A stretch of 64,000 nt of DNA, taken from positions 992,001 to 1,056,000 of the forward strand of contig NZ_JBODJB010000001.1 in assembly GCF_050611725.1 (NCBI RefSeq). Direction: 5' to 3'. Position numbers and translations under genes: made by a program. The notes beneath the pieces are model-generated. The model made no database searches. It saw only the letters and a program-made list of their open reading frames with translations, and was not told the DNA's origin. Source of the stretch: Ferruginibacter sp050611725 (GTDB taxonomy: Bacteria; Bacteroidota; Bacteroidia; Chitinophagales; Chitinophagaceae). Shown piece by piece: positions 42,730 to 50,648 of the stretch (positions within the stretch are counted from its first letter, which is position 1; each line of letters opens with the position of its first letter).

Positions 42730-43800
42730 TTATATCCTGCTCAAAATTTCCTCGCCGATTGCATCGGTACCTAAAATTTTATCAGCAGGTGTTGTTGCAT
42801 CTGCAATATCTCTTGAACGGAAACCTGCTTTTAACACCTGGTCAACTGCGTTGATAACTGCTTCGCTTTCAGCTTTTAATCCGAAAGAAATATCCAATAA
42901 TAATGCAGCGGATAAAACAGACGCCATTGGATTGGCTACACCTTTACCGGTGATATCATGTGCCGAACCATGTATTGGTTCATAAACACCTGTACCATCT
43001 CCGATAGATGCAGATGCCAACATACCCATTGAACCTGCAATTTGTGAAGCTTCATCGGTTAAGATATCACCAAACAAATTACCTGTTACTACAACATCAA
43101 AACGTTTTGGATCTTTAATTAAGATCATCGCTGCTGCATCAACAAACTGATGCTCTAATTGAACTTCAGGATAATCTTTAGCTACTTCTAAAATTGTTTC
43201 TCTCCATAAACGACTGCTTTCTAAAACATTCGCTTTATCTACACTCATTAATTTTTTACCTCTTGTCATTGCAGCATCAAAAGCTTTACGTGCAATACGC
43301 TCCACTTCATATTTGCTGTAGATCATTGTATCGTAAGCAGTGTTACCATCAGCAGATCTTGCTCTTTCGCCGAAATATACGTCACCCGTTAATTCTCGGA
43401 AGAATAAAATATCAGCACCTTTCAATATTTCAGGTTTAATGCTTGATGCACTCAGCAATTCATCAAATAATTTTATCGGACGAAGGTTAGCATATAAGCC
43501 TAATTCTTTACGCATTTTTAATAAACCTTGTTCAGGACGAACTTTTGCTGAAGGATCATTGTCATATTTCGGATGACCAACTGCACCAAATAAAACTGCA
43601 TCAGAGTTTCTCATTTTTTCAAGAGATTCATCAGGCAAAGGGTTTCCGGTAGCTTCAATCGCTACGTGACCTATCAATGCTTCATCATAAGTGAACTCAT
43701 GTCCAAATTTTGCAGCAATTTTATCCAATACTTTTTTACCAACAACAGTTACTTCTTGTCCGATTCCGTCTCCAGGAACGATAACGATGTGTTTTTTCAT
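42730..43800 (-). CDS. leuB: 3-isopropylmalate dehydrogenase
   Basis: 356 residues from the ATG at 43800 (MKKHIVIVPGDGIGQEVT); the frame's earlier start at 43830 is outside the family N terminus. It oxidises and decarboxylates 3-isopropylmalate to 2-oxoisocaproate with NAD in leucine synthesis. Blocks include the metal/substrate site SVDKANVLESSRLWRE, YPEVQLEHQFVDAAAM and the cofactor end GDGTGVYEPIHGSAHDI. It may also act on 3-methylmalate if the synthase upstream makes citramalate. Confidence 0.96.
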   Translation of the reverse strand: MKKHIVIVPGDGIGQEVTVVGKKVLDKIAAKFGHEFTYDEALIGHVAIEATGNPLPDESLEKMRNSDAVLFGAVGHPKYDNDPSAKVRPEQGLLKMRKELGLYANLRPIKLFDELLSASSIKPEILKGADILFFRELTGDVYFGERARSADGNTAYDTMIYSKYEVERIARKAFDAAMTRGKKLMSVDKANVLESSRLWRETILEVAKDYPEVQLEHQFVDAAAMILIKDPKRFDVVVTGNLFGDILTDEASQIAGSMGMLASASIGDGTGVYEPIHGSAHDITGKGVANPMASVLSAALLLDISFGLKAESEAVINAVDQVLKAGFRSRDIADATTPADKILGTDAIGEEILSRI

Positions 43801-43870
43801 TTTTGTATGAGGCAAAGAGTAGAGAGGCAAGGGGGCAAGGAGTATGCTTAGTTGGCTCTTTTCTCAGTGC

Positions 43871-44229
43871 TTAGTTTATTTTTTTAATAATAGTATACAA
43901 CATTTTATCTATTTCAATACATAAGCTAAATACTTCTTCAAAAGTGATCAAGTCTATGTATTTTAAATTATTTGCAATTTCAATTTGTGTTTGTAATTCA
44001 TACAAAGAGCCTAAAGATATTTGCAAAAATCGCTTATAATCATTTGTGGAATTTCTTCCATAACCCTCGGCAATATTGCTTGGAATAGAAACCGAACATC
44101 TTCTGATCTGGTTAGTTAACCCGAATTTCTCATCGGTTGGAAAAGATTTTGAAATCAAATATATCTTACTAACCAACAACATCGACTTCTGCCAAACAAA
44201 AGATCTTTATACGATTTAATAGAATTCAT
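43871..44229 (-). pseudogene. Four-helix-bundle protein gene (23S rRNA intervening-sequence type) with frameshift
   Basis: The body (103 residues from 44182) has FGLTNQIRRCSVSIPSNIAE, GYGRNSTNDYKRFLQISLGS and the helix-bundle end of the IVS/S23 family. In a +1 frame just upstream lies a normal N terminus, ATG at 44229, MNSIKSYKDLL. The family usually continues LVWQKS here. Restoring one G-C pair near 44197 would join both parts (TTG-GTT-TGG-CAG), so a single-base deletion or a base-call error breaks it. It is squeezed between the synthase gene and leuB. The role of this family is unclear. Confidence 0.75.
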
Positions 44230-44303
44230 AGATATTGAAATAATAATTCTTCAAATTATAAAACTCCAAAACTCTTTGCCTCCTTGCCTCACACCTTTTT
44301 GCC

Positions 44304-45818
44304 TCAAATCGTATTCAACATTTTTTGTGTTGCCTTGATAGCAGCAATAGTTTGATCTGAGTCCAATCCCCTTGTCTTAAATTCTCTTCCTTTCAAATTC
44401 CATGTAATGATCGTTTCACACAATGCATCTGTTTTCCCTCCCGGCGGAATGCGTACAACGTAATCCGTGAGCAAAGGCAATTCTAAATCTTTTTTTGCAT
44501 ACACTTTTTTAAGTGCATTCATAAAAGCATCGTATTGTCCATCACCTTCAGCACTTGCTTCATGCAAACCATTGTCTTCAAATTTTATTTTGATAGTAGC
44601 ATATGGTTTTAAATCATTCGATACAGTTAGTATATATTTTTCTACTTTAACTTTTTCAACTAGAGTAGCACCATCCAATACATCTGACAAAATATAGGGA
44701 AGATCTGCTTGCGTAACCGTTTCTTTTCTGTCACCTAATTCAATGATACGCTGTGTAACTTTTTTTAAGTCTTCGTCTGATAATTGTATGCCGAGCTGTT
44801 GTAAATTATTTTCAATATTTGCTTTGCCGGATGTTTTTCCTAAAGCGTATTTTCTTTGTCTACCGAAACGTTCAGGCATTAACTCGTTAAAGTATAATTG
44901 ATTTTTTTTATCGCCATCGGCGTGAATACCTGCAGTTTGAGTAAATACATTTTCTCCAACAATTGGTTTGTTTACGGAGATTCTGAAACCTGAAAAGTTC
45001 TCTACGAGTTTACTCACAGAGTGCAAAGATTTTTCTTCAACACCGGTTGTTACATCTTTTTGATAATCGTTCAACACAGCAATAACGCTTGCTAGTGGAG
45101 CATTACCTGCTCTTTCACCCATACCATTTACGGTAAGATGAAGACCATGAGCACCTGCTTTTACCGCTTCCAAAACATTTGCAACACTGAGGTCATAATC
45201 ATTATGTGCATGAAAATCAAAATGTATGGAAGGGTATTTTTTTACTATTGCAGAAATGTATTCAAATGTTTCGGAAGGGATCAATACACCTAATGTATCA
45301 GGCAATAAAATTCTTTTAACCGGTTGTGTAGCTAAAAAATCCAAATATTGGAAAACATACTCTCTTGAGTTACGCATACCATTACTCCAATCTTCCAAAT
45401 ACACATTGCATTGTAAACCTTTGCTTTTTGCCAATGCAATTACTTTTGCAACATCACTAAAATGTTGTTCCGGTGTTTTCTTTAATTGATGTGTAAGATG
45501 ATTTAAAGAGCCTTTGGTTAACAGGTTCATTACTTTTGCACCGGCTTCGAGCATCCAGTTTACAGATGTTTCGCCGTCAACAAAAGTTAAGACCTCAACT
45601 TTATCTAGGAGTCCTTGTTTATCTGCCCACGCAGTAATTTTTTTAACAGCATCCAACTCGCCTTCAGAAACTCTTGCAGAAGCAATTTCAATTCTGTCAA
45701 CCTTTACTTCTGTCAACAGCAATTGTGCTATGGTTAATTTTTCTGAAGATGAAAAGGATACACCACTTGTTTGTTCTCCATCACGGAGGGTGGTGTCCAT
45801 TATTTGAATCTGTCTCAT
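44304..45818 (-). CDS. cimA: 2-isopropylmalate/(R)-citramalate synthase family, probably citramalate synthase
   Basis: 504 residues with a DRE-TIM metallolyase barrel and a C-terminal LeuA-type allosteric domain (about 375-504). The catalytic block is MDTTLRDGEQTSGVSF at 7-22. EIASARVSEGEL, VYLEDWSNGMRNS and the metal ligands HAHNDYDLSVANV follow. The EDWSNG segment and overall length resemble the pyruvate-using citramalate synthase of Leptospira (from memory), which would feed isoleucine synthesis through leuCD/leuB. A leucine-pathway isopropylmalate synthase is the alternative. It is co-oriented with leuC, leuD and leuB. Confidence 0.82.
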   Translation of the reverse strand: MRQIQIMDTTLRDGEQTSGVSFSSSEKLTIAQLLLTEVKVDRIEIASARVSEGELDAVKKITAWADKQGLLDKVEVLTFVDGETSVNWMLEAGAKVMNLLTKGSLNHLTHQLKKTPEQHFSDVAKVIALAKSKGLQCNVYLEDWSNGMRNSREYVFQYLDFLATQPVKRILLPDTLGVLIPSETFEYISAIVKKYPSIHFDFHAHNDYDLSVANVLEAVKAGAHGLHLTVNGMGERAGNAPLASVIAVLNDYQKDVTTGVEEKSLHSVSKLVENFSGFRISVNKPIVGENVFTQTAGIHADGDKKNQLYFNELMPERFGRQRKYALGKTSGKANIENNLQQLGIQLSDEDLKKVTQRIIELGDRKETVTQADLPYILSDVLDGATLVEKVKVEKYILTVSNDLKPYATIKIKFEDNGLHEASAEGDGQYDAFMNALKKVYAKKDLELPLLTDYVVRIPPGGKTDALCETIITWNLKGREFKTRGLDSDQTIAAIKATQKMLNTI

Positions 45819-45828
45819 TGTTCTTTGT

Positions 45829-45892
45829 TAAGCTTAAGGCTTAAAGCTAAAAGCTGAAAGCTTTGTGCTTTCCACTTTTAGCCTTAAGCTTA
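45829..45892. repeat. Inverted repeat starting at the leuD stop codon
   Basis: The left arm taagcttaaggctta plus aagctaaaag (45829-45853) and the right arm cttttagccttaagctta (45875-45892) can pair with a 7-nt bulge. The right arm contains leuD's stop codon. The agctt-rich type recurs in related intergenic regions as far as I recall. Confidence 0.6.
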
Positions 45893-46486
45893 GTACAGAC
45901 TCTTGTCTGCGAATTCTTTTATCTCTCCTTTCATAGCTTGTAGATAATCGATATCATCGAAGCCATTCATTAAATTATGTTTCTTGTATGAATTGATGGT
46001 AAAGCTTTCTTTTTCACCTGTTGCAACAATAGTAACTGTTTGATCAGGAAGATTTACTTCTATCTCAGCTTTTGGATCAGCTTCGATCGCTCTGAATATT
46101 TTATCTAAAAATTCAGGACTAACTGTTACCGGTAAAATACCAATGTTCAAAGAGTTTCCTTTGAAGATATCAGCAAAGAAGCTTGATATCACACAACGGA
46201 ATCCGTAATCGTAAATTGCCCATGCAGCATGCTCACGACTACTACCACTACCAAAGTTTTTACCACCTACTAAAATTTTACCTGAGTAGATAGGATTGTT
46301 CAACACGAAATCTTTTTTCGGAGTATCGTCACCGTTATAGCGCCAGTCTCTGAAAAGATTATCTCCAAAACCTTCACGTTTTGTTGCTTTTAAAAATCTT
46401 GCAGGAATAATTTGATCTGTATCTACGTTCTCAATTGGTAAAGGAACTGCTGTAGAGCGTAGTACTGTGAATTTATCGTAAGCCAT
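45890..46486 (-). CDS. leuD: 3-isopropylmalate dehydratase small subunit
   Basis: 198 residues, the swivel subunit that partners LeuC to isomerise 2- to 3-isopropylmalate. Conserved blocks are NVDTDQIIPARFLKATKREG and the active-site loop GKNFGSGSSREHAAWAI. It is separated from leuC by 162 bp that hold the composite repeat copy E, and from the synthase gene by 71 bp with an inverted repeat. Confidence 0.96.
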   Translation of the reverse strand: MAYDKFTVLRSTAVPLPIENVDTDQIIPARFLKATKREGFGDNLFRDWRYNGDDTPKKDFVLNNPIYSGKILVGGKNFGSGSSREHAAWAIYDYGFRCVISSFFADIFKGNSLNIGILPVTVSPEFLDKIFRAIEADPKAEIEVNLPDQTVTIVATGEKESFTINSYKKHNLMNGFDDIDYLQAMKGEIKEFADKSLY

Positions 46487-46529
46487 TGTATTTAGTTAAA
46501 AGTTATTAGTTATTAGTTTTGCTTTGTTG

Positions 46530-46648
46530 CCATCCGCACTGCTGATGAAAGGATTGCGACGCAACGATGATGCTATGAAAAACCGAAGCTGGTATTAAAA
46601 TAAATAAAACACAATCTTCGCACCCCCCCCTTTAGGGGATGGGGGCGA
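46530..46648 (-). repeat. Composite interspersed repeat, copy E (directly after the leuC stop codon)
   Basis: On the minus strand it begins tcgcccccatcccctaaagg right after the leuC TAG, followed by an AT-rich spacer. Then come taataccagcttcggttttt, catagcatcatcgttgcgtc and gcaatcctttcatcagcag. Parts and order match copy F at 15329-15450. Confidence 0.75.
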
Positions 46649-48052
46649 CTATGCTTCTTCAAGTAACTCCCTCGGATCAGTAACCACCCCAGTAACCGCA
46701 GCAGCAGCAGCCACATAAGGACTAGCCAACAACGTACGACTGTTAGGGCCTTGACGACCTTCGAAGTTTCTGTTGCTCGTGCTCACCGCATATTTACCTG
46801 CAGGAACTTTATCATCGTTCATTGCCAAACAAGCTGAACAGCCCGGTTGACGCAATTCAAAACCGGCTTCATTCAAAATATCTAAAATACCTTCTTCTTT
46901 AATTTGAGATTCCACAACATGAGAACCAGGAACCAACCATGCAGTGATGTTGTCCGCTTTTTTTCTTCCTTTTACGATAGATGCAAACGCTCTGAAATCT
47001 TCAATGCGTCCGTTGGTACAACTTCCCAAGAAAACGTAATCGATTTTTTTACCAAGGATAGATTCATCTTCATGAAAACCCATGTACTCCAACGATTTTT
47101 TGTAAGAAGCAGCACCATCCTGTACATCAGCAGCCATTGGAATATGTTTGCTGATACCGGTTCCTAAACCTGGGTTAGTACCGTAAGTAATTTGCGGTTC
47201 AATGTCTGCAGCATTATAGGTTAATTCGTAATCAAATGTTGCATCAGCATCTGTTTTCAAAGTTTTCCAATAAGCTAAAGCTTTATCCCATGCTTCACCT
47301 TTCGGTGCAAGATCTTTTCCTTTTAAATAATTGAAAGTAGTTTCATCAGGAGCGATCATACCGCCACGGGCACCCATTTCAATTGATAAATTACAAACAG
47401 TCATTCTTCCTTCCATGCTCATTTTCTCAAAAACCTCTCCGGCAAATTCGATGAAATATCCGGTAGCACCACTTGCACTGATCTGAGATAATATATATAA
47501 AGGAACATCTTTTGGTAAAACACCTTTTCCTAAACTACCGTTGATGGTTATACGCATTTTTTTAGGTTTCGGCTGCATAATACATTGAGAAGACAATACC
47601 ATCTCAACTTCTGAAGTACCTATACCAAAAGCGATACAACCAAATGCACCATGAGTAGAAGTGTGTGAGTCACCACAAACGATGGTCATACCCGGAAGAG
47701 TGATACCATTTTCAGGTCCAACTACGTGTACAATACCGTTTTTAGGATTTCCTAAGCCCCAATGTGAGATGCCATATTTAGCAGAATTTTTTTCCAAAGC
47801 ATTCAACTGATTGGCAGATAACGGGTCTTTTACCGGTAAATGCTGGTTGATTGTAGGAGTATTATGATCAGCAGTTGCGAATGTACGCTCAGGGAACATT
47901 ACTCCAAGGCCTCTGCTTTCCAATCCAACAAAAGCCACCGGACTTGTTACTTCATGAATAAAATGGCGGTCGATCAGAAATACATCCGGACCATCTTCAA
48001 TTTTGCGGACAACGTGGGCATCCCAAACTTTGTCGAATAAAGTACTACTCAT
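46649..48052 (-). CDS. leuC: 3-isopropylmalate dehydratase large subunit
   Basis: A 467-residue aconitase-family subunit carrying the [4Fe-4S] cluster. Cluster ligands are C345 in FLGSCTNGRIED and C405/C408 in RQPGCSACLAMNDD. Other blocks are VCGDSHTSTHGAFGCIAFGI and EMGARGGMIAPDET. It is the first gene of the minus-strand operon and diverges from the LysR regulator. The -7 motif TAAATTTG lies 21 bp upstream (48073-48080). Confidence 0.97.
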   Translation of the reverse strand: MSSTLFDKVWDAHVVRKIEDGPDVFLIDRHFIHEVTSPVAFVGLESRGLGVMFPERTFATADHNTPTINQHLPVKDPLSANQLNALEKNSAKYGISHWGLGNPKNGIVHVVGPENGITLPGMTIVCGDSHTSTHGAFGCIAFGIGTSEVEMVLSSQCIMQPKPKKMRITINGSLGKGVLPKDVPLYILSQISASGATGYFIEFAGEVFEKMSMEGRMTVCNLSIEMGARGGMIAPDETTFNYLKGKDLAPKGEAWDKALAYWKTLKTDADATFDYELTYNAADIEPQITYGTNPGLGTGISKHIPMAADVQDGAASYKKSLEYMGFHEDESILGKKIDYVFLGSCTNGRIEDFRAFASIVKGRKKADNITAWLVPGSHVVESQIKEEGILDILNEAGFELRQPGCSACLAMNDDKVPAGKYAVSTSNRNFEGRQGPNSRTLLASPYVAAAAAVTGVVTDPRELLEEA

Positions 48053-48072
48053 AATTTTTGTATTAGGGGTGT

Positions 48073-48080
48073 CAAATTTA
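48073..48080 (-). promoter_or_regulatory. Candidate -7 element for leuC
   Basis: TAAATTTG on the minus strand, an exact TAnnTTTG match, 20 bp before the leuC ATG. The same octamer stands on the plus strand at 48144 for the LysR gene. Confidence 0.45.
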
Positions 48081-48143
48081 GCGATTAAACCAGCAATTAC
48101 ATAATATCAATCGCCAATTAGAGCACAAATATATTTTAATTCC

Positions 48144-48151
48144 TAAATTTG
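48144..48151 (+). promoter_or_regulatory. Candidate -7 element for the LysR gene
   Basis: TAAATTTG on the plus strand, 46 bp before the LysR ATG at 48198. No TTTG lies at the proper upstream distance. Confidence 0.45.
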
Positions 48152-48168
48152 TAAAACCGTATTTTTCT

Positions 48169-48183
48169 ATCGTTATCATTGAT
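48169..48183 (+). promoter_or_regulatory. Candidate LysR-type binding site ATC-N9-GAT
   Basis: atcgttatcattgat fits the ATC-N9-GAT form of LysR-type operators and is part of a longer TATC-N9-GATA palindrome (48168-48184). It lies between the presumed LysR promoter and its start codon, a usual place for autorepression. Confidence 0.4.
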
Positions 48184-48197
48184 AAAACCGATTGATC

Positions 48198-49073
48198 ATG
48201 GAGCTTCGACAACTTAGATATTTTATCCGTTCAGCAGAACTGCTCAATTTTACTGAGGCTGCAGGTACATTGTATATCAGTCAGAGTACTTTATCGCAGC
48301 AGATCAAGCAGTTAGAGGACGAATTGGGGATTCCCTTATTTGACAGGATCGGGAAACGGGTACATTTAACTGAAGCAGGTAATTTGTTTTTGCCCTATGC
48401 CCGACAATCATTGGTGGATGCAGAAAGCGGTAGGTTCGTAATTGATGATTTGAAAGGATTAAAAATAGGCGAACTTAGAATAGGTGTTACATACGGGTTA
48501 TCAGCAGTGCTAACCCCAGTGTTGTTGCAGTTTTCCGAACTATATCCCGATATTAAGATCATCGTTGAATTTGGTACTTCAGAAGATATGCTGGATAAAT
48601 TGAAGTCAACAAAAGTTGACTTTCTTCTTTCTTTTCTTGAATTGCAGGATAATGAAAAATTTATTTCTCAACGATTATATGATTCGCCTTTGGCATTAGC
48701 GGTACACCCGTCCAATATTCTATCAAAGAAAACCTCTATCAACATAAAAGACCTAAAGGACATTCCGTTGGTACTTCCTTCCACGGGTTTTCATACCCGA
48801 CATTTTCTCAATGAAGCTTTGGCGAAAAACAATATTCAACCAAATATAAAAATGGAATTGAATGATATTAATGTATTGCTCCAATTGGTTGAAACAGGTA
48901 ACTGGTGCACTGTCATGACTGTTGCTGCTGTAAAAGGCAGGCACACATTGAAGGCCATTCCTGTTAAAGGTTTGAATATTGTAAGCCAGGCTTCTATTAC
49001 TTGGCCGAAAGAAAGCTATCGAAAAAAGGCAGCGTTGGTTTTTACCGAGATGATCAAAAAGCAGATGAAATAA
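48198..49073 (+). CDS. LysR-family transcriptional regulator, probable leu operon regulator
   Basis: 291 residues from the ATG at 48198 (a TTG at 48192 is also in frame). The N-terminal winged HTH reads MELRQLRYFIRSAELLNFTE, then AAGTLYISQSTLSQQIKQLE. The periplasmic-binding-protein-like effector domain spans about 90-290 (LRIGVTYGLSAVLTPVLLQF; LALAVHPSNI; VETGNWCTVM). It diverges from leuC with 145 bp between the starts, the classical layout for a LysR regulator controlling the neighbouring biosynthetic operon. The effector could be an isopropylmalate-like intermediate, by analogy with LeuO/LysR systems. Confidence 0.92.
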   Translation: MELRQLRYFIRSAELLNFTEAAGTLYISQSTLSQQIKQLEDELGIPLFDRIGKRVHLTEAGNLFLPYARQSLVDAESGRFVIDDLKGLKIGELRIGVTYGLSAVLTPVLLQFSELYPDIKIIVEFGTSEDMLDKLKSTKVDFLLSFLELQDNEKFISQRLYDSPLALAVHPSNILSKKTSINIKDLKDIPLVLPSTGFHTRHFLNEALAKNNIQPNIKMELNDINVLLQLVETGNWCTVMTVAAVKGRHTLKAIPVKGLNIVSQASITWPKESYRKKAALVFTEMIKKQMK

Positions 49074-49146
49074 ATTAATATAATATTTTTTTGTACAGTA
49101 TAAGATATTAATTATCTTGAAATATAATCTAATATCTTAAAATTTC

Positions 49147-49854
49147 ATGAAACTAGTATACTTTACATTTTTATTTTCCATCTTCATAAGTCCATTTAAG
49201 TTAATTGGTCAAACTCCCAATTATATCAATCTCGATACTTCTAATTGCAAATTCCATAGTAGAAAAGTAAATCCAAGAATAGAGAAAGATTTTAAAGCAT
49301 TGAAAAGTGCTGAAAAATATATTATTTCAATTGTAGGTAGGTCGGTTGCGAAAAACATTTGGTTTGACTGTTCACTTTCTACTAAAGTAATAATTCCACG
49401 ATATTCTTCTAAACCAAAAGAATACAGAGGATTAGGTGTAGATACCTGTTATGAACTTTATTACTATGTTTTAGACAAGAAGAGAGTAATTGGAAATTTC
49501 GACTTATCAATTGATAGTTCTGGAGGTTTAGTAAGAAGTGAGTTTGGTTGTCCAATAGGTACTCGTCCAGCATTAATCAGAGGATTTAAAAAACATTTTG
49601 AGGGGAATTTAAAATTTAGTTTGGATATGGCTATAAAATTAGGTAGACAAAAAGGATTTGAATTTGCGCCAACTCTCGAATGTCAATTAGAAAGTATATT
49701 TAGCTCATCAAAACAAACTAAAGAATATGTTGGGATTCAATATTATTGGAGATTTTTTGAAGTCAAAAATGGAGGCGATATAGGAATTTTAGAAATAGAT
49801 GCACAGAATGGAGAAATTATTAAAGAGGAGTATAGCCCGAGAATGCCTCAATAA
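49147..49854 (+). CDS. Hypothetical exported protein
   Basis: 235 residues, not recognised. The signal peptide is MKLVYFTFLFSIFISPFKLI, cut near GQ. The mature part is lysine-rich and beta-prone. The C-terminal stretch YYWRFFEVKNGGDIGILEID followed by AQNGEIIKEEY resembles a PepSY-like strand-turn-strand end. Four cysteines suggest disulfides. Codon use is AT-richer than the neighbours. No operon partner is seen. Confidence 0.6.
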   Translation: MKLVYFTFLFSIFISPFKLIGQTPNYINLDTSNCKFHSRKVNPRIEKDFKALKSAEKYIISIVGRSVAKNIWFDCSLSTKVIIPRYSSKPKEYRGLGVDTCYELYYYVLDKKRVIGNFDLSIDSSGGLVRSEFGCPIGTRPALIRGFKKHFEGNLKFSLDMAIKLGRQKGFEFAPTLECQLESIFSSSKQTKEYVGIQYYWRFFEVKNGGDIGILEIDAQNGEIIKEEYSPRMPQ

Positions 49855-49894
49855 ATATAATTGAGTGTATCTAATAGTTTTTTAATCTGGCAAA

Positions 49895-49975
49895 GGCCCA
49901 TAGGGCCAATATTTTGGTAGAAGAAATTTTGTACAATCTTATTGAGCCCCGAAGGGGCGACATTTTAATCAATCC
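49895..49975 (+). repeat. Left palindromic arm of the RAYT element
   Basis: It contains the palindromes ggcccatagggcc (49895-49907) and gccccgaaggggc (49946-49958) joined by ttttggtagaagaaatttt. The reverse complement of 50449-50525 has the same order: ggcc palindrome, ttggtagaaatattt, gctc palindrome, gcgacattttta. Confidence 0.75.
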
Positions 49976-49979
49976 TGTT

Positions 49980-50441
49980 ATGGCTAATACATATTCGCAA
50001 GTTTTTATTCACGCTGTTTTTTCTGTAAAAGGTAGAGAAAATTTAATTGCATGTAATTGGCGAGATGATTTACATAAATATATTTCGGGCATTATCACAG
50101 GCAATGGTGCTAAGTCTTTAGCTGTAGGTGGTTGGAAAGATCATGTACATATTTTTTTCGGCTTGCCGATGACAACAACCATTGCTGATTTTATGAGTAT
50201 TGTAAAAGCAAATAGTAGTAAATGGATTAATGAAAAGCAGTTTGTAAAAGGAAAATTTCAATGGCAATCTGGTTATGGTGCATTTTCACATTCAAAAAGT
50301 CAAAGAGATGTAGTTATAAATTACATTATGACTCAAGAAGAACATCATAAAGTCAAAACATTTCGCAAAGAATACATAAAAATGTTAAACGATTTTGAAG
50401 TAGAATACAACGATAAATATATCTTTGAGTTTTATGATTAA
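49980..50441 (+). CDS. REP-associated tyrosine transposase (RAYT, IS200/IS605-like Y1 family)
   Basis: 153 residues from the ATG at 49980. The single-strand-specific HUH site is KDHVHIFFGL (H55, H57) and the catalytic tyrosine is Y115 in VVINYIMTQEEHHK. It starts MANTYSQVFIHAVFSVKGRE, typical of the Bacteroidota Y1 group. RAYTs are domesticated relatives of IS200 that spread short palindromic REP sequences. The gene is intact and lies between two inverted copies of such palindromes. Confidence 0.92.
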   Translation: MANTYSQVFIHAVFSVKGRENLIACNWRDDLHKYISGIITGNGAKSLAVGGWKDHVHIFFGLPMTTTIADFMSIVKANSSKWINEKQFVKGKFQWQSGYGAFSHSKSQRDVVINYIMTQEEHHKVKTFRKEYIKMLNDFEVEYNDKYIFEFYD

Positions 50442-50448
50442 CATTAGA

Positions 50449-50525
50449 GGGGGTTTAAAAATGTCGCTCCTACAGAGCTTAGAATCATGTTAAATATTTC
50501 TACCAAATTATCGGCCATACTGGCC
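50449..50525 (-). repeat. Right palindromic arm of the RAYT element
   Basis: It holds gctcctacagagc (50466-50478) and ggccatactggcc (50513-50525), inverted relative to the left arm. The connecting part reads ttggtagaaatatttaacat on the minus strand. Confidence 0.75.
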
Positions 50526-50648
50526 TTGGCAACTTAAATATTTGTATTTCTAAAATTATATACTGTCAAAAATATTCATGTAGCATAAAATTATTATCTT
50601 ACAATAACCTTCCTATGATTGATTGTTAGACTTTTTAATAACATCATC

